Shown: positions 1-12,657 of the stretch, piece after piece
Position numbering within the stretch: the first letter of the stretch is position 1
Layout: every line of letters starts with the position of its first letter
Assembly: GCA_003254905.1 (NCBI GenBank)
Contig: QANU01028113.1
Coordinates: 62,340 to 126,339, forward strand
DNA from: Nissolia schottii
Taxonomy: Eukaryota > Streptophyta > Magnoliopsida > Fabales > Fabaceae
Length of the DNA stretch: 64,000 bases
Reading direction: 5' to 3'
Notes under the pieces: model-generated
Databases searched by the model: none
What the model was told of the DNA's origin: nothing
What the model saw: the letters and a program-made list of their open reading frames with translations, nothing else
Program-made: the position numbers and the translations under genes

Positions 1-253
1 TGAATAACTTTAATATAAACTGATTAAAAAATCCATAAAAAGAGCGCACACAAATAATAAGAAAATCATTTTTAATGCTTTATAATTATAATTAACATGC
101 CCAAAACGTGGTGACATGCCAATGACGTGAAGGAAATGTGCTCATGCATGCTTGGTCAGGCCAAGTTGGAGCTTTCATGATTGACTGATGAGAAGAACAG
201 CGCGAACGTAAGCAACGTACAATTTGGGTTGTTGAAGCAGTTATAGCAGGGAT

Positions 254-790
254 GGTGTTACGGAATTACCCTAGTTAATCCTAACTTATAACTCTTGCTA
301 CTGAGATATATAAGGATGCACGACATAGCATGTCAAGATATCTCTTATCACATCTTCAGACAACCAATCTGATCTAAAACTAGTAGCTGTTACATAATAA
401 TTAGGGTTATAAATAATCATCTACACAATTATAACGACGATTTTATGTTTCAATAGCATCATCAAGGCTTGAAACAACTCATTTATGTTCCATTACGAGC
501 TGTTACACATATTAAACACCTATAAACGGCTATCTACATGGACAAACTATACAAAGCAAAGATACTGCACACATTGAGATACGTTTTGTTCATTTGACTA
601 CTCATATAAGATAAAAACTTACTTGGGTGTCAGAGTGGTTTTGTAGGTACCATTACCGCCACTCAGATTCTGACTGAAGATTCAAGGCAAGGTTCATATC
701 TCCGAATTCTTGATTTATATATCAGGAACCGGGTTACGTCTCATCTCGGTGCTAACCGAATTGCTCGTAATAGATGGTAGGACCGACCAA
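254..790 (+). mobile_element. Possible Ty3-type LTR remnant
   Basis: The stretch contains a TATA-like element (tataaataatc near 409) and, near 621-650, the phrase cttgggtgtcagagtgg followed by ttttgtaggta. That phrase resembles the region near the downstream end of many plant Ty3 LTRs. It could begin at the tgttacgg near 254. No partner LTR, primer site or target duplication was found, so the boundaries are guesses. It is a fossil at best. Confidence 0.3.
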
Positions 791-800
791 TTTTTTACGT

Positions 801-1275
801 GGATAATGCTCATTTTGGTTGAAAATGTAAGATTGAGTCACTTTAATGTTTGAAATTCAAAATTTAACTTCTTAATCATTAAAATTATAAATTGTAGGTA
901 AAATTAATCTCTCAATTCATTATCAATATTGTCATATTTGTGTTGATTTATCACATTAAAATGGGCACTAACAAGAATTGAGATGACAAATAAGTTATAA
1001 CTGCACTTGAAACTAAAAATGCTATCGTCAGAGCAATTATGGTGGTAAATGAAATTACAATAACAACTAAGATTTAAAGCTCTAAGTGCTCCAAGTGATA
1101 ACACTAAATACTAAGATTTTTAATCTTTAGTGTTGTCACATAGTTTATGAAAAATTAATGAAAATATGACAATATAATAATGATAATGAATTGAGAGACT
1201 AATTTAACTTACAACTTACGATTTCAAAATTTTTAAAAAGTGAGATATTTGGCGGATCAAAATAAGCATTTCCCC
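801..1275. mobile_element. MITE-like element with Mutator-like long inverted ends
   Basis: The left end (ggataatgctcattttgg, then a stretch with gtaagattgagtcac) is mirrored by the right end, whose reverse complement begins ggggaaatgcttattttgat. The ends are imperfect and about 40-60 bp long. There is no coding capacity: the short open frame inside it on the minus strand has no recognisable domain. The ends resemble those of the larger element at 19095-23794, suggesting one family. No clean 9-bp target duplication was seen. Confidence 0.5.
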
Positions 1276-2716
1276 AACATTATTTTATGCAGGTTAAAAA
1301 TATATGTTCGTTTTGCTTTTTAACTTTTTCGAGAGTTGGGTTGATATGCAAGCCCAAAAAAAATTAGCATAATGTTAAAAATTGTATTATCCATGTTTAA
1401 AATAAAACTCTAGTATAGACATGCATGTATGCCAAAAGACAATTCACATGAGCAAGTTCTCTTCATTTTAAAATAAAACTCTCACGTAAATATATTAGGT
1501 TTATCTAATGTGCTTTGGGAGTCAACTCCTGCTTCAACCTACATTAATCGACGAGTTAAACATATCAATTTGCATAGGTTAAAAATTTTTAACAAGTTTA
1601 AATTTTGTGTGCGTCTCACAAAAAATAGAAAGTTGGGTCAGTTTCATTATCCTTAAAGTTCAATATCTCTTTTCTTCTACTTATTCTATGAAAAATAGTA
1701 GGAATTTACTTTAAAAAAAATAATAAAACTGATTATTTTCTATTTTTTATTTTTTTTTGAAAAAGAGTAAACACATAAAAAATAATAAAAATATGTTTTT
1801 TAAAATAGTATTTTTCTCTCTCTAAAAACGCAAATAAACACAGTCAAGGTCTAAGTTTGTATTTAATATCAGTTTGGTGAGATATCTCGTTCAATGTTAA
1901 TCTTCCCACGTTTTTCATTTATTTTCGGTCTAGCACCAGTATAAAAGAAGCAATTAATTCTTTTTTTTAAATATAATTTGAGTATATGATAAATTGATAA
2001 ATTTATGTGATTTGGTTTAGATTTTAAATTTTTTTTTAAACATATTAAAAATATTTGATTTTAGTCTTTAAAGTTGGGTTTGATACTGGGGACAAGGCAA
2101 GGAGAAAGAGAGACGAGGCAAAAATATATTGTATTTCTGTACCTTACTAAAACTAAGATAGATGAGACAAAACTTTTTGTTTGAAGGACACAAAATTGAG
2201 GCTCGGAGAGACAAATTTTCTGTCTTTGTTCTCATATCTATGTCCCTTAGTCTGTACCAAATGTAACCTAACATATTATAAATGATTTAGTTTTAGTCCA
2301 TGTCTTTAGTGAGACTTGTTGATAGGACTAATAAAATGTCACATCAATAGTATTATGTGAACAAAATAAATGTATCTGACCTGTAATCCGACATGTCCAA
2401 ACTTGACCTGTAACTCATTTAACGTAGATTGAGCTCGTGGGTGGGTTATGATTTGATGACAAATTTGAGTCAAATAATTGGTTATGGATTAATTTGAGTG
2501 TGATTATGGATCAAATTAGTTAATTTTGTTCAAATAATACTATTGACGAGACAATCTGTTAGACACATCAATAGTTAACAGAAATTCACCGATGAGAGAG
2601 ATTAAAACCAAATATTTCTATAACGTTTAGGAAAAAAAAAGAAATTAAAAACCTAAACCAAATTTAGAAAATTTTTGAGGGACCCAAAACACATTCTTAA
2701 ACCATTTTTTTTCTTC
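1276..2716. other. AT-rich intergenic DNA upstream of the acyltransferase gene
   Basis: No domain-bearing frame, RNA gene or clear repeat boundary was found. The short minus frame near 2068-2274 has no recognisable features. The last part should hold the promoter of the gene starting at 2825. Confidence 0.5.
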
Positions 2717-2725
2717 TATAAATAG
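2717..2725 (+). promoter_or_regulatory. TATA box of WSD1-like gene
   Basis: The sequence tataaatag lies 100 bp upstream of the ATG at 2825, which leaves room for a 5' untranslated region of about 70 bp. It matches the plant TATA consensus and is correctly placed for a core promoter. Confidence 0.6.
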
Positions 2726-2824
2726 AGTAGCAAACCTGAACTCTTCTCAAAATAGAGCTCTGCGCCTTCCTTGTTTATCACACACAAAGTATATTCGCGA
2801 AATAATTTTTAACATAAAACAAGT

Positions 2825-5018
2825 ATGAACAACTTTGGAGAAGATGTTTCAATGCCAGTGAGTCCAATGGCTCATTATCTCAATAGCTGTGTGTTAAATG
2901 TGTTCGTTCTTGGTGTTTTGGAGTCTGAAATTCCAATTGATGCCACAAGAGCCGTACAGAAGCTTCAGCACATGATTCTTGACACCCTCAGCATACGCTT
3001 CTCTTCTATCATGGTAAACATCTAACTACAAGTTTACTGCATATCATTTAACACTAATGCATGCATGTGAATAAGTAGGGGTGTTCATAACCCAGTCCGG
3101 CCCACCAACCCGAACCAGCCCGAAGAATTCGGGCCAAATCGAACCCGATTTAAAAAAATTCTAAAAAAAATCGATTTTAATTCATACCGGGTTTGGGTTT
3201 AGCCTCGGGTCACCTGACCCGGCCCGGGGGCCCGTATGCTATATTATTATGCATTTCTTATTTTTTTCCTTCCCATCCCTGAGAAATCACAAGAATGAAA
3301 GGAATTGGATTCTTGCACTCTCATCCCATCCCATGATTGCAAATATATTGTAGTTAACTTTATAGCAAATCTATTGTAGTTTGGAGTTGATTTTTGTTCT
3401 TTTGCATGCTTTCAATTTTGTGATGTGCCTTTTGTCTGTAAATAGTGATATATAGCAGCCACAGGTGCTTGTATTTTGCACATTTTATTCTTGAATTGAT
3501 TTCTGACTATAAGGAGTTTTATTTTACAATAAAGAGGCCTTAGAAAATATAGAATCAAACATTTTGGCCCGTTTTGGCCCGATCTAAATCCTGGTTTTAA
3601 CTTGGCCCAAAGATGATCAAGTCTATCTGGTTTAGGGTCGGGTATGGGTCCTCAAAATTGACCCGGTCTAAATATATGGATGGGTTTAGGTATAGGTCAA
3701 CCCGGCCCAACCTAGCCCAACCCAGCCCATGAACACCCCTAGAATAAGTATCAAAGTAAAGCAAGCAACCATGTGAATGTCTCTAACAACCCACGTGTTG
3801 AGAGAAACTGAGTAAATGGTGAAAATATGAACACGGTTAACCACTCAAATTATTCGTATGAGATAAACAAAAATCATCTTTTATAGAGCATTTTCTTATT
3901 ATAATTTATATGTACAGATTCATTTAAGAGTAAGTTTACCATACTTAATTTATTGAGTATAACCTTTTCAAAATAACTTTACACTGAAAAATATTATGGA
4001 ATAATTTACATGACAGATCGAAGGCAAAAAAGGAGAAAAACTATGGAAGCAAGTTGAAGTGAATCTCAAGGAACACGTAAAGATTCCCATATTTTCTACC
4101 AATAAGTTACTCAAACTATATGATGACCAATTCGATGAATATATGACAAAAGTAGCTGGGGAACAGTTACCACAAGATAAACCACTTTGGCAACTACACA
4201 TAGTTAAGTATCCAACAAAAAATGCTGCTGGTACTTTCATATTTAAGCTTCACCATGCACTTGGAGATGGCTATACTCTCATGTCCTCATTGCTTTCATG
4301 CGTCAAAAGAGCAGACAATCCTTCAATTCCAATAACGCTTCCTTCAAGCAAAAAGCCAGTGCAATCGAAAGACAAAAATGTCAAATCCATGCTTAAGATA
4401 TTACCTCAAAGTATGTCTATGTTATTTAAGGGTGCATCTGATTTTGGGTGGAGCCTATTGAAAGGTAACTTGATTGCTGACCATCAAACACCAATAAGGT
4501 CAGGGCATGACGATGTGGGGTTTCGACCTATGAGTTTCTCAACCGTTTCTCTCTCTTTGGATAGCCTCAAACAAGTCAAAGATAAGCTCAAAGTGGTAAT
4601 TAAGTAACATTGTGTGTGTTGTAAGCAATAATAGTTTCGTCTTGGCTAAGTTTTTCATTTCAATAATTCTGCCTCTATTCTCCAACTGCAGAGCATAAAC
4701 GATGCTTTGGTTGGCATAATTTTCCTTGGCATTCGGTTATACATGGAAGCAAAGAATGATGAATCAAGCAACGCAGAAACTACAGCATTGGTGCTTCTGA
4801 ACACCAGAAAAATTAGAGCATACAAGAATGTGCAGGAGATGTTTGGTAAAAATTCCGAGGCTCCATGGGGGAATCGATTCCACTTCATGCCCATTCCCAT
4901 TCCGGAATTAAGTGACGCCACTTGGACCAACCCACTTCAATTTGTGTTGAAAGCCAACAAAATCATCAATAGGAAGAGATATTCTTTGGAAGTGCCACTC
5001 ACCAGTGTGCTTTTGGAC
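2825..5018 (+). CDS. WSD1-like O-acyltransferase (wax ester synthase/diacylglycerol acyltransferase), 3' end in assembly gap
   Basis: Three exons are visible: 2825-3013, 4017-4595 and 4692-5018, all joined in phase 0 at GT-AG sites (365 residues seen; family members are usually about 450-520). Members esterify fatty alcohols or diacylglycerol with acyl-CoA at the ER, for cuticular wax or storage lipid. The N-terminal part (residues about 9-63) has the family start PVSPMAHYLNS and ends RFSSIM. The acyltransferase motif HHALGDG is at residues 142-148 (4251-4271), with both histidines and the DG pair intact. Exon 3 carries the family segment SINDALVGIIFLGIRLYM. The reading frame runs into the N block at 5019 just after SVLLD, so roughly the last 100-150 residues are unseen. 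No C-terminal exon was recognised between the gap and 8 kb. The gene may continue inside the gap, be truncated, or be misassembled. Intron 1 carries a MITE. The start is chosen by the TATA spacing and family N-terminus. Confidence 0.85.
3076..3741. mobile_element. hAT-like MITE in intron 1 of the acyltransferase gene
   Basis: The ends are perfect 13-bp inverted repeats: taggggtgttcat at 3076-3088 and atgaacaccccta at 3729-3741. The flanks carry the direct repeat gaataagta (3069-3077 and 3742-3750), overlapping the end base, consistent with an 8-bp hAT-type target duplication. Subterminal regions are rich in cccggcc and aacccg motifs. There is no transposase, so it is non-autonomous. It lies wholly within the intron. 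Confidence 0.75.
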
Positions 5019-5560
5019 NNNNNNNNNNNNNNNNNNNNNNNNNNNNNNNNNNNNNNNNNNNNNNNNNNNNNNNNNNNNNNNNNNNNNNNNNNNNNNNNNN
5101 NNNNNNNNNNNNNNNNNNNNNNNNNNNNNNNNNNNNNNNNNNNNNNNNNNNNNNNNNNNNNNNNNNNNNNNNNNNNNNNNNNNNNNNNNNNNNNNNNNNN
5201 NNNNNNNNNNNNNNNNNNNNNNNNNNNNNNNNNNNNNNNNNNNNNNNNNNNNNNNNNNNNNNNNNNNNNNNNNNNNNNNNNNNNNNNNNNNNNNNNNNNN
5301 NNNNNNNNNNNNNNNNNNNNNNNNNNNNNNNNNNNNNNNNNNNNNNNNNNNNNNNNNNNNNNNNNNNNNNNNNNNNNNNNNNNNNNNNNNNNNNNNNNNN
5401 NNNNNNNNNNNNNNNNNNNNNNNNNNNNNNNNNNNNNNNNNNNNNNNNNNNNNNNNNNNNNNNNNNNNNNNNNNNNNNNNNNNNNNNNNNNNNNNNNNNN
5501 NNNNNNNNNNNNNNNNNNNNNNNNNNNNNNNNNNNNNNTATATATATATATATATATATA
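5019..5560. other. Assembly gap (520 N) followed by (TA)n
   Basis: Ns run from 5019 to 5538 and are followed directly by a TA dinucleotide run to about 5560. The gap removes the 3' part of the acyltransferase gene. Open frames drawn across it are meaningless. Confidence 0.95.
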
Positions 5561-5949
5561 AATAAAATGTTTGGAGTTGATTAAATGATATCTATTTTCT
5601 CCATTCCCATTACTTAAACCTGAGATCTCTAGTTAAGGAGTCAAAGTACCAAAATATTGACTATCCCCACGTTGGTATTTGAAATATCAGATGATGTTTA
5701 GAGTGCTTAAAATTACATAAAAATTGATTTGAATTTAAACTTAAAATCAAACGAATTATGATCCAACCATTTTGAATTTGATAATAATTCAAACCTAGAG
5801 CGACAAAATCACATATGATTTAATAAATAAAATCATCTATTATTTTTCAAACATCTAAACGTAAGATTTGATTTGTAAATCAAATTAATGTTCATTTGTT
5901 TTCGTTCTTAATACTACTTTCCACTGTGTTTGGATAACTAATGATAATG

Positions 5950-7985
5950 TGTAACGGACCTAAGTAAATAAAGGTCCGAATTAGGAATTTTTCCAATTAG
6001 TGGAGCCAAATTTATTATAAATAGGGAGAAGAGGGAAATTAGAAAGTATGGAAAATTTGTATTAAGCTTATCCTACCTCTCTATCTAGGATTTCTTCTCT
6101 CTAATCATCTCCTTCTAAGGAGGTTTTCCATTATTATCCATTCCCTTTGTAATTCAAACACCAAAAAAGCAGAAATTATCACAATTATATCATTACTCTC
6201 CATAATTCACCATTTACGCAATTCACCTCATTACAAATGGTGCTTTCTTTGACCACCATGCCTACCATCCATGGTGGCAAACACAACTCATCCTCAACAC
6301 CAGAAAAATAAGAAGAGAAAATTCCATTGTTCGACGGAGGAGATGCCTATTGGTGGATCCTTTGTGCTGGGAGGTTTTGGGATGCACGCCAGACACCAAA
6401 TCTGTTGCGATTGTTGGAGACAGCAGAGAGACTGACTGGCAATGCTTTGGCGTGGTTCCGAGTATGGCGAAGACGCAATCCAGCCGCTACGATGTTCACA
6501 TTCGAGCTCGCGTTTTTTCAACGTTTCAATGAGTTTGCTCCGGTTCTGCCAAAATTCGTGCACAATGGTGTTTCAGAATGGGAAGTGGAGTGGGAAGAAG
6601 TAGTGTTGCAGTAAAAATTCTCAACAGAAAAAAATTCAGCACAAGCAGAGACAACAATTCAAAACACTATAGATGCAAAAATCAATTCCACAAAAGCAGA
6701 TCAAGCATCAGAAATTCCAGATGCAGAAATTCACCAACAGTTGCAGAATTCAATCAGGGTAGAAGCAGAAACAAAGACAAATCCAAATACAACAAACCAA
6801 GAATCGAAGCTCACTACTCCAACAGTTCAAGCAGCAACAAATGGAATTTCAGATATTCAAGCAGCAAATGAGGTAAAACTAGACTTACTTGAACCGGATT
6901 CAAGTTTTCCTGAATCAGATCCATCCGTAGCCTGTCCCAAGGAGGTAAGGCAGAAACCACCACCAGAGCCACCAGATCTGAAGGTGGCGATGGAGATGAC
7001 GCCACCAAAAGAGGGAATCAACTGCGAGCCATACACGCGCGAGAGCGAGGTGATAGGAGGTGCGGTGATGAGGGAATACAAGTGGAGCATCGGGAAGCCA
7101 AGACCAAAACTGCCAGACCAAAGGGTAGCGACAGCCAAGGCAACGCCGTGGGAATCACAAATAGCAGCTGCAGAAGTGGTGGCCCAAACGGCGGTGGAAA
7201 GTGAAGCACCGTCGCCAAAATCGCTAGGAGGCCAATACGGGAACCAGATCGGAGCAAAATTCTGGGAGGTAGTGTGCGCGGAGCACAGGGACGATTCGAC
7301 GACGAGGTACCAGGGGGACAACGATCTGCAACTCGAGTGAGTCGACATGTACTACAATGAAGCGAGTTACAGTCGACTCATGCCGAGGGCAGTGCTCATG
7401 GACCTGGGGTCAGGAACCATGGATGGCATCAGGAGCCGCCGCGGTGGTGACGGCGTCGAATACGGAGAAGGCAAACGAGGGGGCGGAAGAGGTAGATCTT
7501 ACGGTGGATGAGGTGACGCTCGTGGTGGGCTGCACGGTTTGGGGGCGGCGAGCCCGCGGTGGTTGGCCATTTCTGCTGATGAGGGTTCGGCGTGGAAGAC
7601 TGGTGGCGCCAATAGGGGAGAGGACGGCGCCTCGGCACTGGCGACTGGCGAGGAAGCCCACATGCGGATGGAAACTGCCGCAATGCCCAATCACAAAGGC
7701 AGGGAAGGCACCGACAGAAGGGAAAAGGAGGAGGCAAGGAGGATCTTGATGTTCTGGATGGCTCGTGGGAAAGGTTGGAATGCGAGTCGAGGGGACAGGT
7801 CACGACCTGCCACCGAGAGCGACTTGGGAATGGTGGCCTGCAGCACAATCTCGCTGGCCATGGCAGCGGCGGCGACCTCACTGTTGGTGATGGGAAGGGC
7901 AGCGGCTGCTGAGGNAATGCAGAAATTATCATAATTATATCATTACTCTCCATAATTCACCATTTACACAATTCACCTCATCACA
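5950..7985 (+). mobile_element. Broken Ty3-type LTR retroelement (gag remnant)
   Basis: The 5' LTR is 5950-6235 (286 bp, tgtaacgg to cattaca). The last 70 bp of a 3' LTR lie at 7916-7985, matching 6170-6235 closely. The 5-bp target duplication taatg flanks the element at 5945-5949 and 7986-7990. Right after the 5' LTR comes tggtgctttctttga, a primer-site-like sequence seen in plant Ty3 elements. A gag-like stretch at about 6327-6612 contains FDGGDAYWW, GNALAWFR and FELAFFQRFNEF, the usual W-rich capsid signature. The rest is GC-rich with no recognisable pol. A single N at 7915, next to the 3' LTR piece, marks an uncertain join. The element is broken, probably with several breaks. Confidence 0.75.
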
Positions 7986-8783
7986 TAATGGAACACAACA
8001 AAACATAATAGAAATGAAGTGGATAGAAGTGTGATAGGAAAAGAAAGCTAAAGCATTAAACAATTTTTAAAATATGCTAAAAGCTACTAAAGGCTTTAGT
8101 TACTAAACGATAAACATAGTAATTGACATAATGAAAAATATTCTTCTTTTTTTATTTATTGATTGTCTCATATAAGAAGGATATATACAGCAACAAAAAC
8201 CTTATTCTAAAACATTCCTAACACATTCTTAGTGACATATGTCACTCCCTAATTCGCTCATAAGAATGTTCTTATAAATATTCATTTTTATTAGAACATA
8301 TCACTTTCACCTAACATTCTAGAATAATACAAATATTCCTAATATTCTTTCCTATCAAAGTGGATTGAAGATTCCACTTCATTGTTTGGAATGGAGTAGC
8401 ATGTTTGTGCTAGAGTAAACAAAGACGCCATAACAAATATATGATGAAATTAATTTCTTATGGATGAAAATGCAAAAAATATTAACACCTAAATAAGAAA
8501 AGATGATTTTGAATAGGGACAACAATGGGTACTTATGGAGTCAAGTAAGTGCCCCTAGACCACCTATATTTATTTAGTATTTTTTTACAACTCATTAGGA
8601 GTATCCATTACCTATTATCCATTATCAGGGTAGAGATTTGCATCCTGCAGATATTTGTCAAAAATCAAAAACAAAAATTTTATAATAAATTACTACTATC
8701 AATAATAGTATATTATGATTTATTTTTTTTTTATAGATTACAAAAGCTCAAATCATCCAAAAATGAGGAACAAAATAGTACAA
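7986..8783. other. AT-rich intergenic DNA
   Basis: No recognisable gene, repeat boundary or RNA was found. The short plus-strand frame near 8549-8788 has no domain signature. Confidence 0.5.
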
Positions 8784-9239
8784 AATAGGAGTGCATATAA
8801 AGGCAAAAAAATGGCCAATGGTGCATTGAAAACCAAAACAAAACCAGCACCAGCATCCTAAAAGAGCAGATAAAGAAAATTTGGCAGGTCCCATAAAAGA
8901 AAGTGACACAAAGAAAACAGAAAACAACATCAGCAGCATCAAAAACTAGCAAAAACAGTGGTAGGCAGCGGTAGTAAAGCTAAGCAGTAGACGGATAAGC
9001 AAGATGAGCATAACCATAACCAGCACAACGGCAAGTGTTAGCCAACAGCAGCTGTCGAATCCGGTAACCAGCAACAGCAGATAACAAAAAGCAGAACAAC
9101 AAAGAGATAATGTTCAAAGCATATACAAGATCCGGATTCAGTAGTAGGGAGTAGCCAAAAAACTGCAGTGGTAATTCTACAAGAATCAAGCCATATATTC
9201 CAACAACGTTGCCGCAATACCGTTGATTGCACTCCTATT
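8784..9239. repeat. Inverted-repeat-bounded segment, possible hAT-type MITE
   Basis: A perfect 12-bp inverted repeat bounds the segment: aataggagtgca at 8784-8795 and tgcactcctatt at 9228-9239. The core is A-rich with agcagc-type runs. No target duplication is visible, so the transposon reading is tentative. The inner TIR core taggagtg also occurs at the ends of 48314-48857. Confidence 0.35.
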
Positions 9240-9626
9240 GTTCAAGTTTGTTGTAGGAAATAGAAACCAAATTAACACCAGCACCTAATCCAAGCTCCTA
9301 TTGTGACAATAGGTTGTTTGTCACACCTCTTGGTACAACCTCACCAACTCTTGGTTGTTGACGAAGGATTCAGGTGAGTACGAGATTTTTCCCCCCACGC
9401 ACTAGCTCAATATCCTAGTCTCCTTCAAATATCACTGATTTCTGCTTCCCATGTAGGCTTAAAATTTTCGAAAGTCATCCAGTTTCTTACCCACCACAAG
9501 GACCAGCACACAACAAAACATAAACATACCCACAACTTCTTATTAAAACCACTGCCTGGGCTGGCTCCCATCCAAGCGTGCGTTCGCGAATGCGACTGGA
9601 TCCCGCGGCATGCACCATGTCAAGTT

Positions 9627-9854
9627 CTACCAGCTCACACACCTGGCCCAAACCATATGAGCCACTGAACATGTAAATAATAGGTGCTCCAATGTTTCTT
9701 CATTCACAGAACAAAATGTGCAAGGCACGTTAGTCCCTTGCAAACACTCCAGCCTAAGTAGCCTCTCCTTAGTGTTGAGTCGCTTTTGAAGGATAAACCA
9801 CATCAGGAGTTCAACACGGGGGAGCAAGCCCCTGCCACGCCAATAAAAATCCAA
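9627..9854 (-). pseudogene. LINE remnant: reverse-transcriptase zinc-binding (zf-RVT) domain
   Basis: A 75-codon minus-strand frame reads as the zf-RVT domain found at the C-terminal end of plant LINE ORF2 proteins. Visible signatures are PRVELLMWFILQKRLNTKERL, CTFCSVNEETLEHLLFTC and VWARC; the zinc ligands C-x2-C and H-x5-C are present. No endonuclease or polymerase core is next to it, so this is a short 3' fragment of a dead element. Confidence 0.7.
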
Positions 9855-10914
9855 TAATATATTCTTTTGATACCGCTATTACTAATATATCACAATTTAA
9901 ATTAACAAAATACTTAAATAAAAATTCAATAATATATTCTTTTGATAAACATTTCAATGACATCTTCAATCTCAAACTATTTTTAAAAAAAATATTCGAT
10001 AGTTCATTCATTGATAGAAGACTTAAATTTAGTATTGGCAAGCAAAACAAACAGAAATACATTTAAAAAAAAGGGTTAAAGACCATAACTTCACCACATA
10101 AACAATACATATCCTCTGGGCTAAAAACTCCCTAATAAGAAAACTTTCTACCATGATTAATTATAATAACATTGTAAAAGATATTTAGCAGGTACCCAAA
10201 GGTTGAGTACCTCAACCCTGGCCTCGTCCTCATTAGCAAACGGCTATAAGTATCGTCCTTGTGAGTATGAAAATAGTTCTCGTGCTCATACCCATTGTAG
10301 GCTATGTAAAGTAGAAGTGTGAATCAACAAAAAGTTAGAGGTGATATAGTAAAAATACTAAGAAAGAATAGCGTGGATGTTGTGTTAAATAGGCTAAAGG
10401 ATAGAGTTATGATGAATGGAGACAAAGATAGCTATACTAGCTTCTATGCTCTAGCTCTGCCAAAAGGTCGAATGAATTATTGTAATTTTGAAAAAGAAAA
10501 TTCTTTAAAGTGTATCAGAAACATTCTTCTGTCTCTCTGAATGATTTGAAAACTCATTTTTAAGATGTAGTTCTTTATTCACATTATTCATATTTGTCAA
10601 TTTGTGTCAATTTGTATATGTTCATGTCTCATCTAAATCTACTTGATGCCAAAGATGTGCAGCTTGTCATAACCAACCAAAACGGAAAACAAATAAATTA
10701 GGAGACTGATCAAATTAAGTTACATCTCCACGTACGACATCTACTAAAAATAAAAGGAAAATAAATATATAAATATATTATTGTCATGATTTTTGTCTGC
10801 TATTAAATGCTAAACTTAATAATTCTTAATGCGCACATTAATGTTAAATGTTAAAATGTCTTTTCCACACGCTGAGAGTTTGAGAAATGCTTTAGAATCC
10901 TATTTTTTAACTTC

Positions 10915-10952
<38 letters not shown>

Positions 10953-11846
10953 TTATTAAAATACGAATTCATCTTATTAATTTTAGTTTTAAATTTTGAT
11001 AAATATACGTTTGAACATTTCTTTTTAAGGCTTTAGTATAGGTCGGCGCAACATTATGTATATTCTAAAGATATAAGCTGGCATATTTAAGTTATATTCT
11101 TTTTAAGGTTTTACCATTTTTTATACATACATAGTATATTATAATTTATGGTCCCTTCTTAATGAAAAAAAATGAACACTATATAAATAGAATAATATAA
11201 CTAATTTGTTTTACATAAATCATAGAAGTAGTTGAAAAAAATATGTTAGGATTTACTCACTTATTCATCTAATGATCAACAATATTATAATGCTAAATCT
11301 TTGTTTTAATCACATTTTGGCAACTTTTTTGGTGGTTTAAAAAGAAAAATGATTATATATTTTATATTTTATTTACTTAAAAATTCACTATATCTAGAAA
11401 AATTTTAAAGATAAATAATTTTGCATATAAAGATGATTTTGGTTAGAGATTATAAATGTTGTTCATATAGATTATATGATGATTTTGATTTAAAAAATGT
11501 ACTAAAAAGTTTGTCACATATATAATAATAGAGACTTAATTTATTCTATAAAGTATCATAGTTTTGGTCCGGTTCCCAATGACAAAATTTTGGCTCCACC
11601 CCGGTATGCTGACCCGACATTATGCTGATAAATACTCACATACTACGTAATGTATCATTAATTTTATTCTATGGTGTTAATATATGTATATATAAATAAA
11701 TAAATAAATTAATACTTAATAATATTTTTAGAAGATGTATTAAATGGGCCAGCAAAGATTTCCTCTAATTGCATATGGTTGTGGATCCGGTGTTCCTCTC
11801 ATACAACCGCACTTTAGATGTGCGCCTGCTTTCAAGCTTGTATATC
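9855..11846. other. AT-rich intergenic DNA with a (TA)n run
   Basis: No gene was recognised. A TA microsatellite lies at about 10918-10947. The plus-strand frame at 10319-10540 (73 codons) has no domain I recognise and lacks supporting context. Confidence 0.5.
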
Positions 11847-12657
11847 AATTGGTGCGTTAAAATATTAAGAGATAAAAATACAATTTTACCCTTACTTTTT
11901 TTTTCTTATCTCCCTATCTCATCTCATCTCATCTACTCCCTCGTCATCACCCGCCCAAAAACAGATACACCTAGTTTGACCCCCACCCTCCGGCGCCACC
12001 GTCCGTCACAGCCACCCCACCACGTTCCCTTATAGTGGATGCAATAAAGAACGTCACGTCTCCCAAATCAGATCTAACAAGCCTCGCCGAGAAACGTGAC
12101 TTCGTTGGAGAACCACGCACGCCGTCAGCGAAAACACCACGCTGGTATTCAAAATGCTAGCGACGAAACAAGAGCAGTGCCTGAAAAGCACCAAAAGACG
12201 TCGTGCAAGTACAACGAACCAGAGAACAGAGGTTCGCTTTGAAAGCGAACGAGAAACAACGGGAGAGGATGAAGAATGCTCCCAAGAGGCGAAGCAGAGA
12301 AATCGAAATTCACAACTTCCAGTGCAAGATCGGAACCAAGATCTGAATCGATGCATGTCATATATTCGATTAGTTGAGAGATTACTGAGAATTTGAGGTT
12401 GATTTTCTCATAATAAGAAATATTGTGGGAATGAGGCAAAACGAAGGATGACACACGATGTAGACAGCGGGCAAGAGGTAGTACGATGGTGGTGGGTTAT
12501 GGCGGCTATGTAGCCTGGCGGGGTTGTGGGTGGTGGTGAGGTTGGCAAAAACGATGTGGTGATTTAGAGAAGAAAATTTGATTTAGGAATGAGAGTAAAG
12601 TAGTATTTTCACATAAAAATAAAATTAATTATCTATTAAATTGTATATGCTCCAATT
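11847..12657. repeat. Possible MITE: AT-rich inverted ends around a GC-rich core
   Basis: The left end aattggtgcgttaaaat is loosely mirrored by the right end, whose reverse complement begins aattggagcatatac, and the match continues weakly for about 30 bp. Between them lies a GC-rich core (about 11940-12540) starting with tctcatctcatctc and cgcc-rich sequence. This layout resembles the clearer elements at 19095 and 50042. No target duplication was seen. Confidence 0.3.

Noticed and set aside
4707-5565. Long open frames running through the N block
   Set aside because: Most residues are undetermined; only the part before 5019 is real coding sequence (exon 3 of the acyltransferase gene).
6741-7953. 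Several 60-200 codon frames on both strands in the GC-rich interior of the LTR element at 5950-7985
   Set aside because: Composition-driven overlapping frames in a broken retroelement; no family signature was recognised beyond the gag part before 6615.
10319-10540. Small plus-strand gene of 73 codons
   Set aside because: No recognisable domain, promoter or homologous context; chance open frame is more likely.
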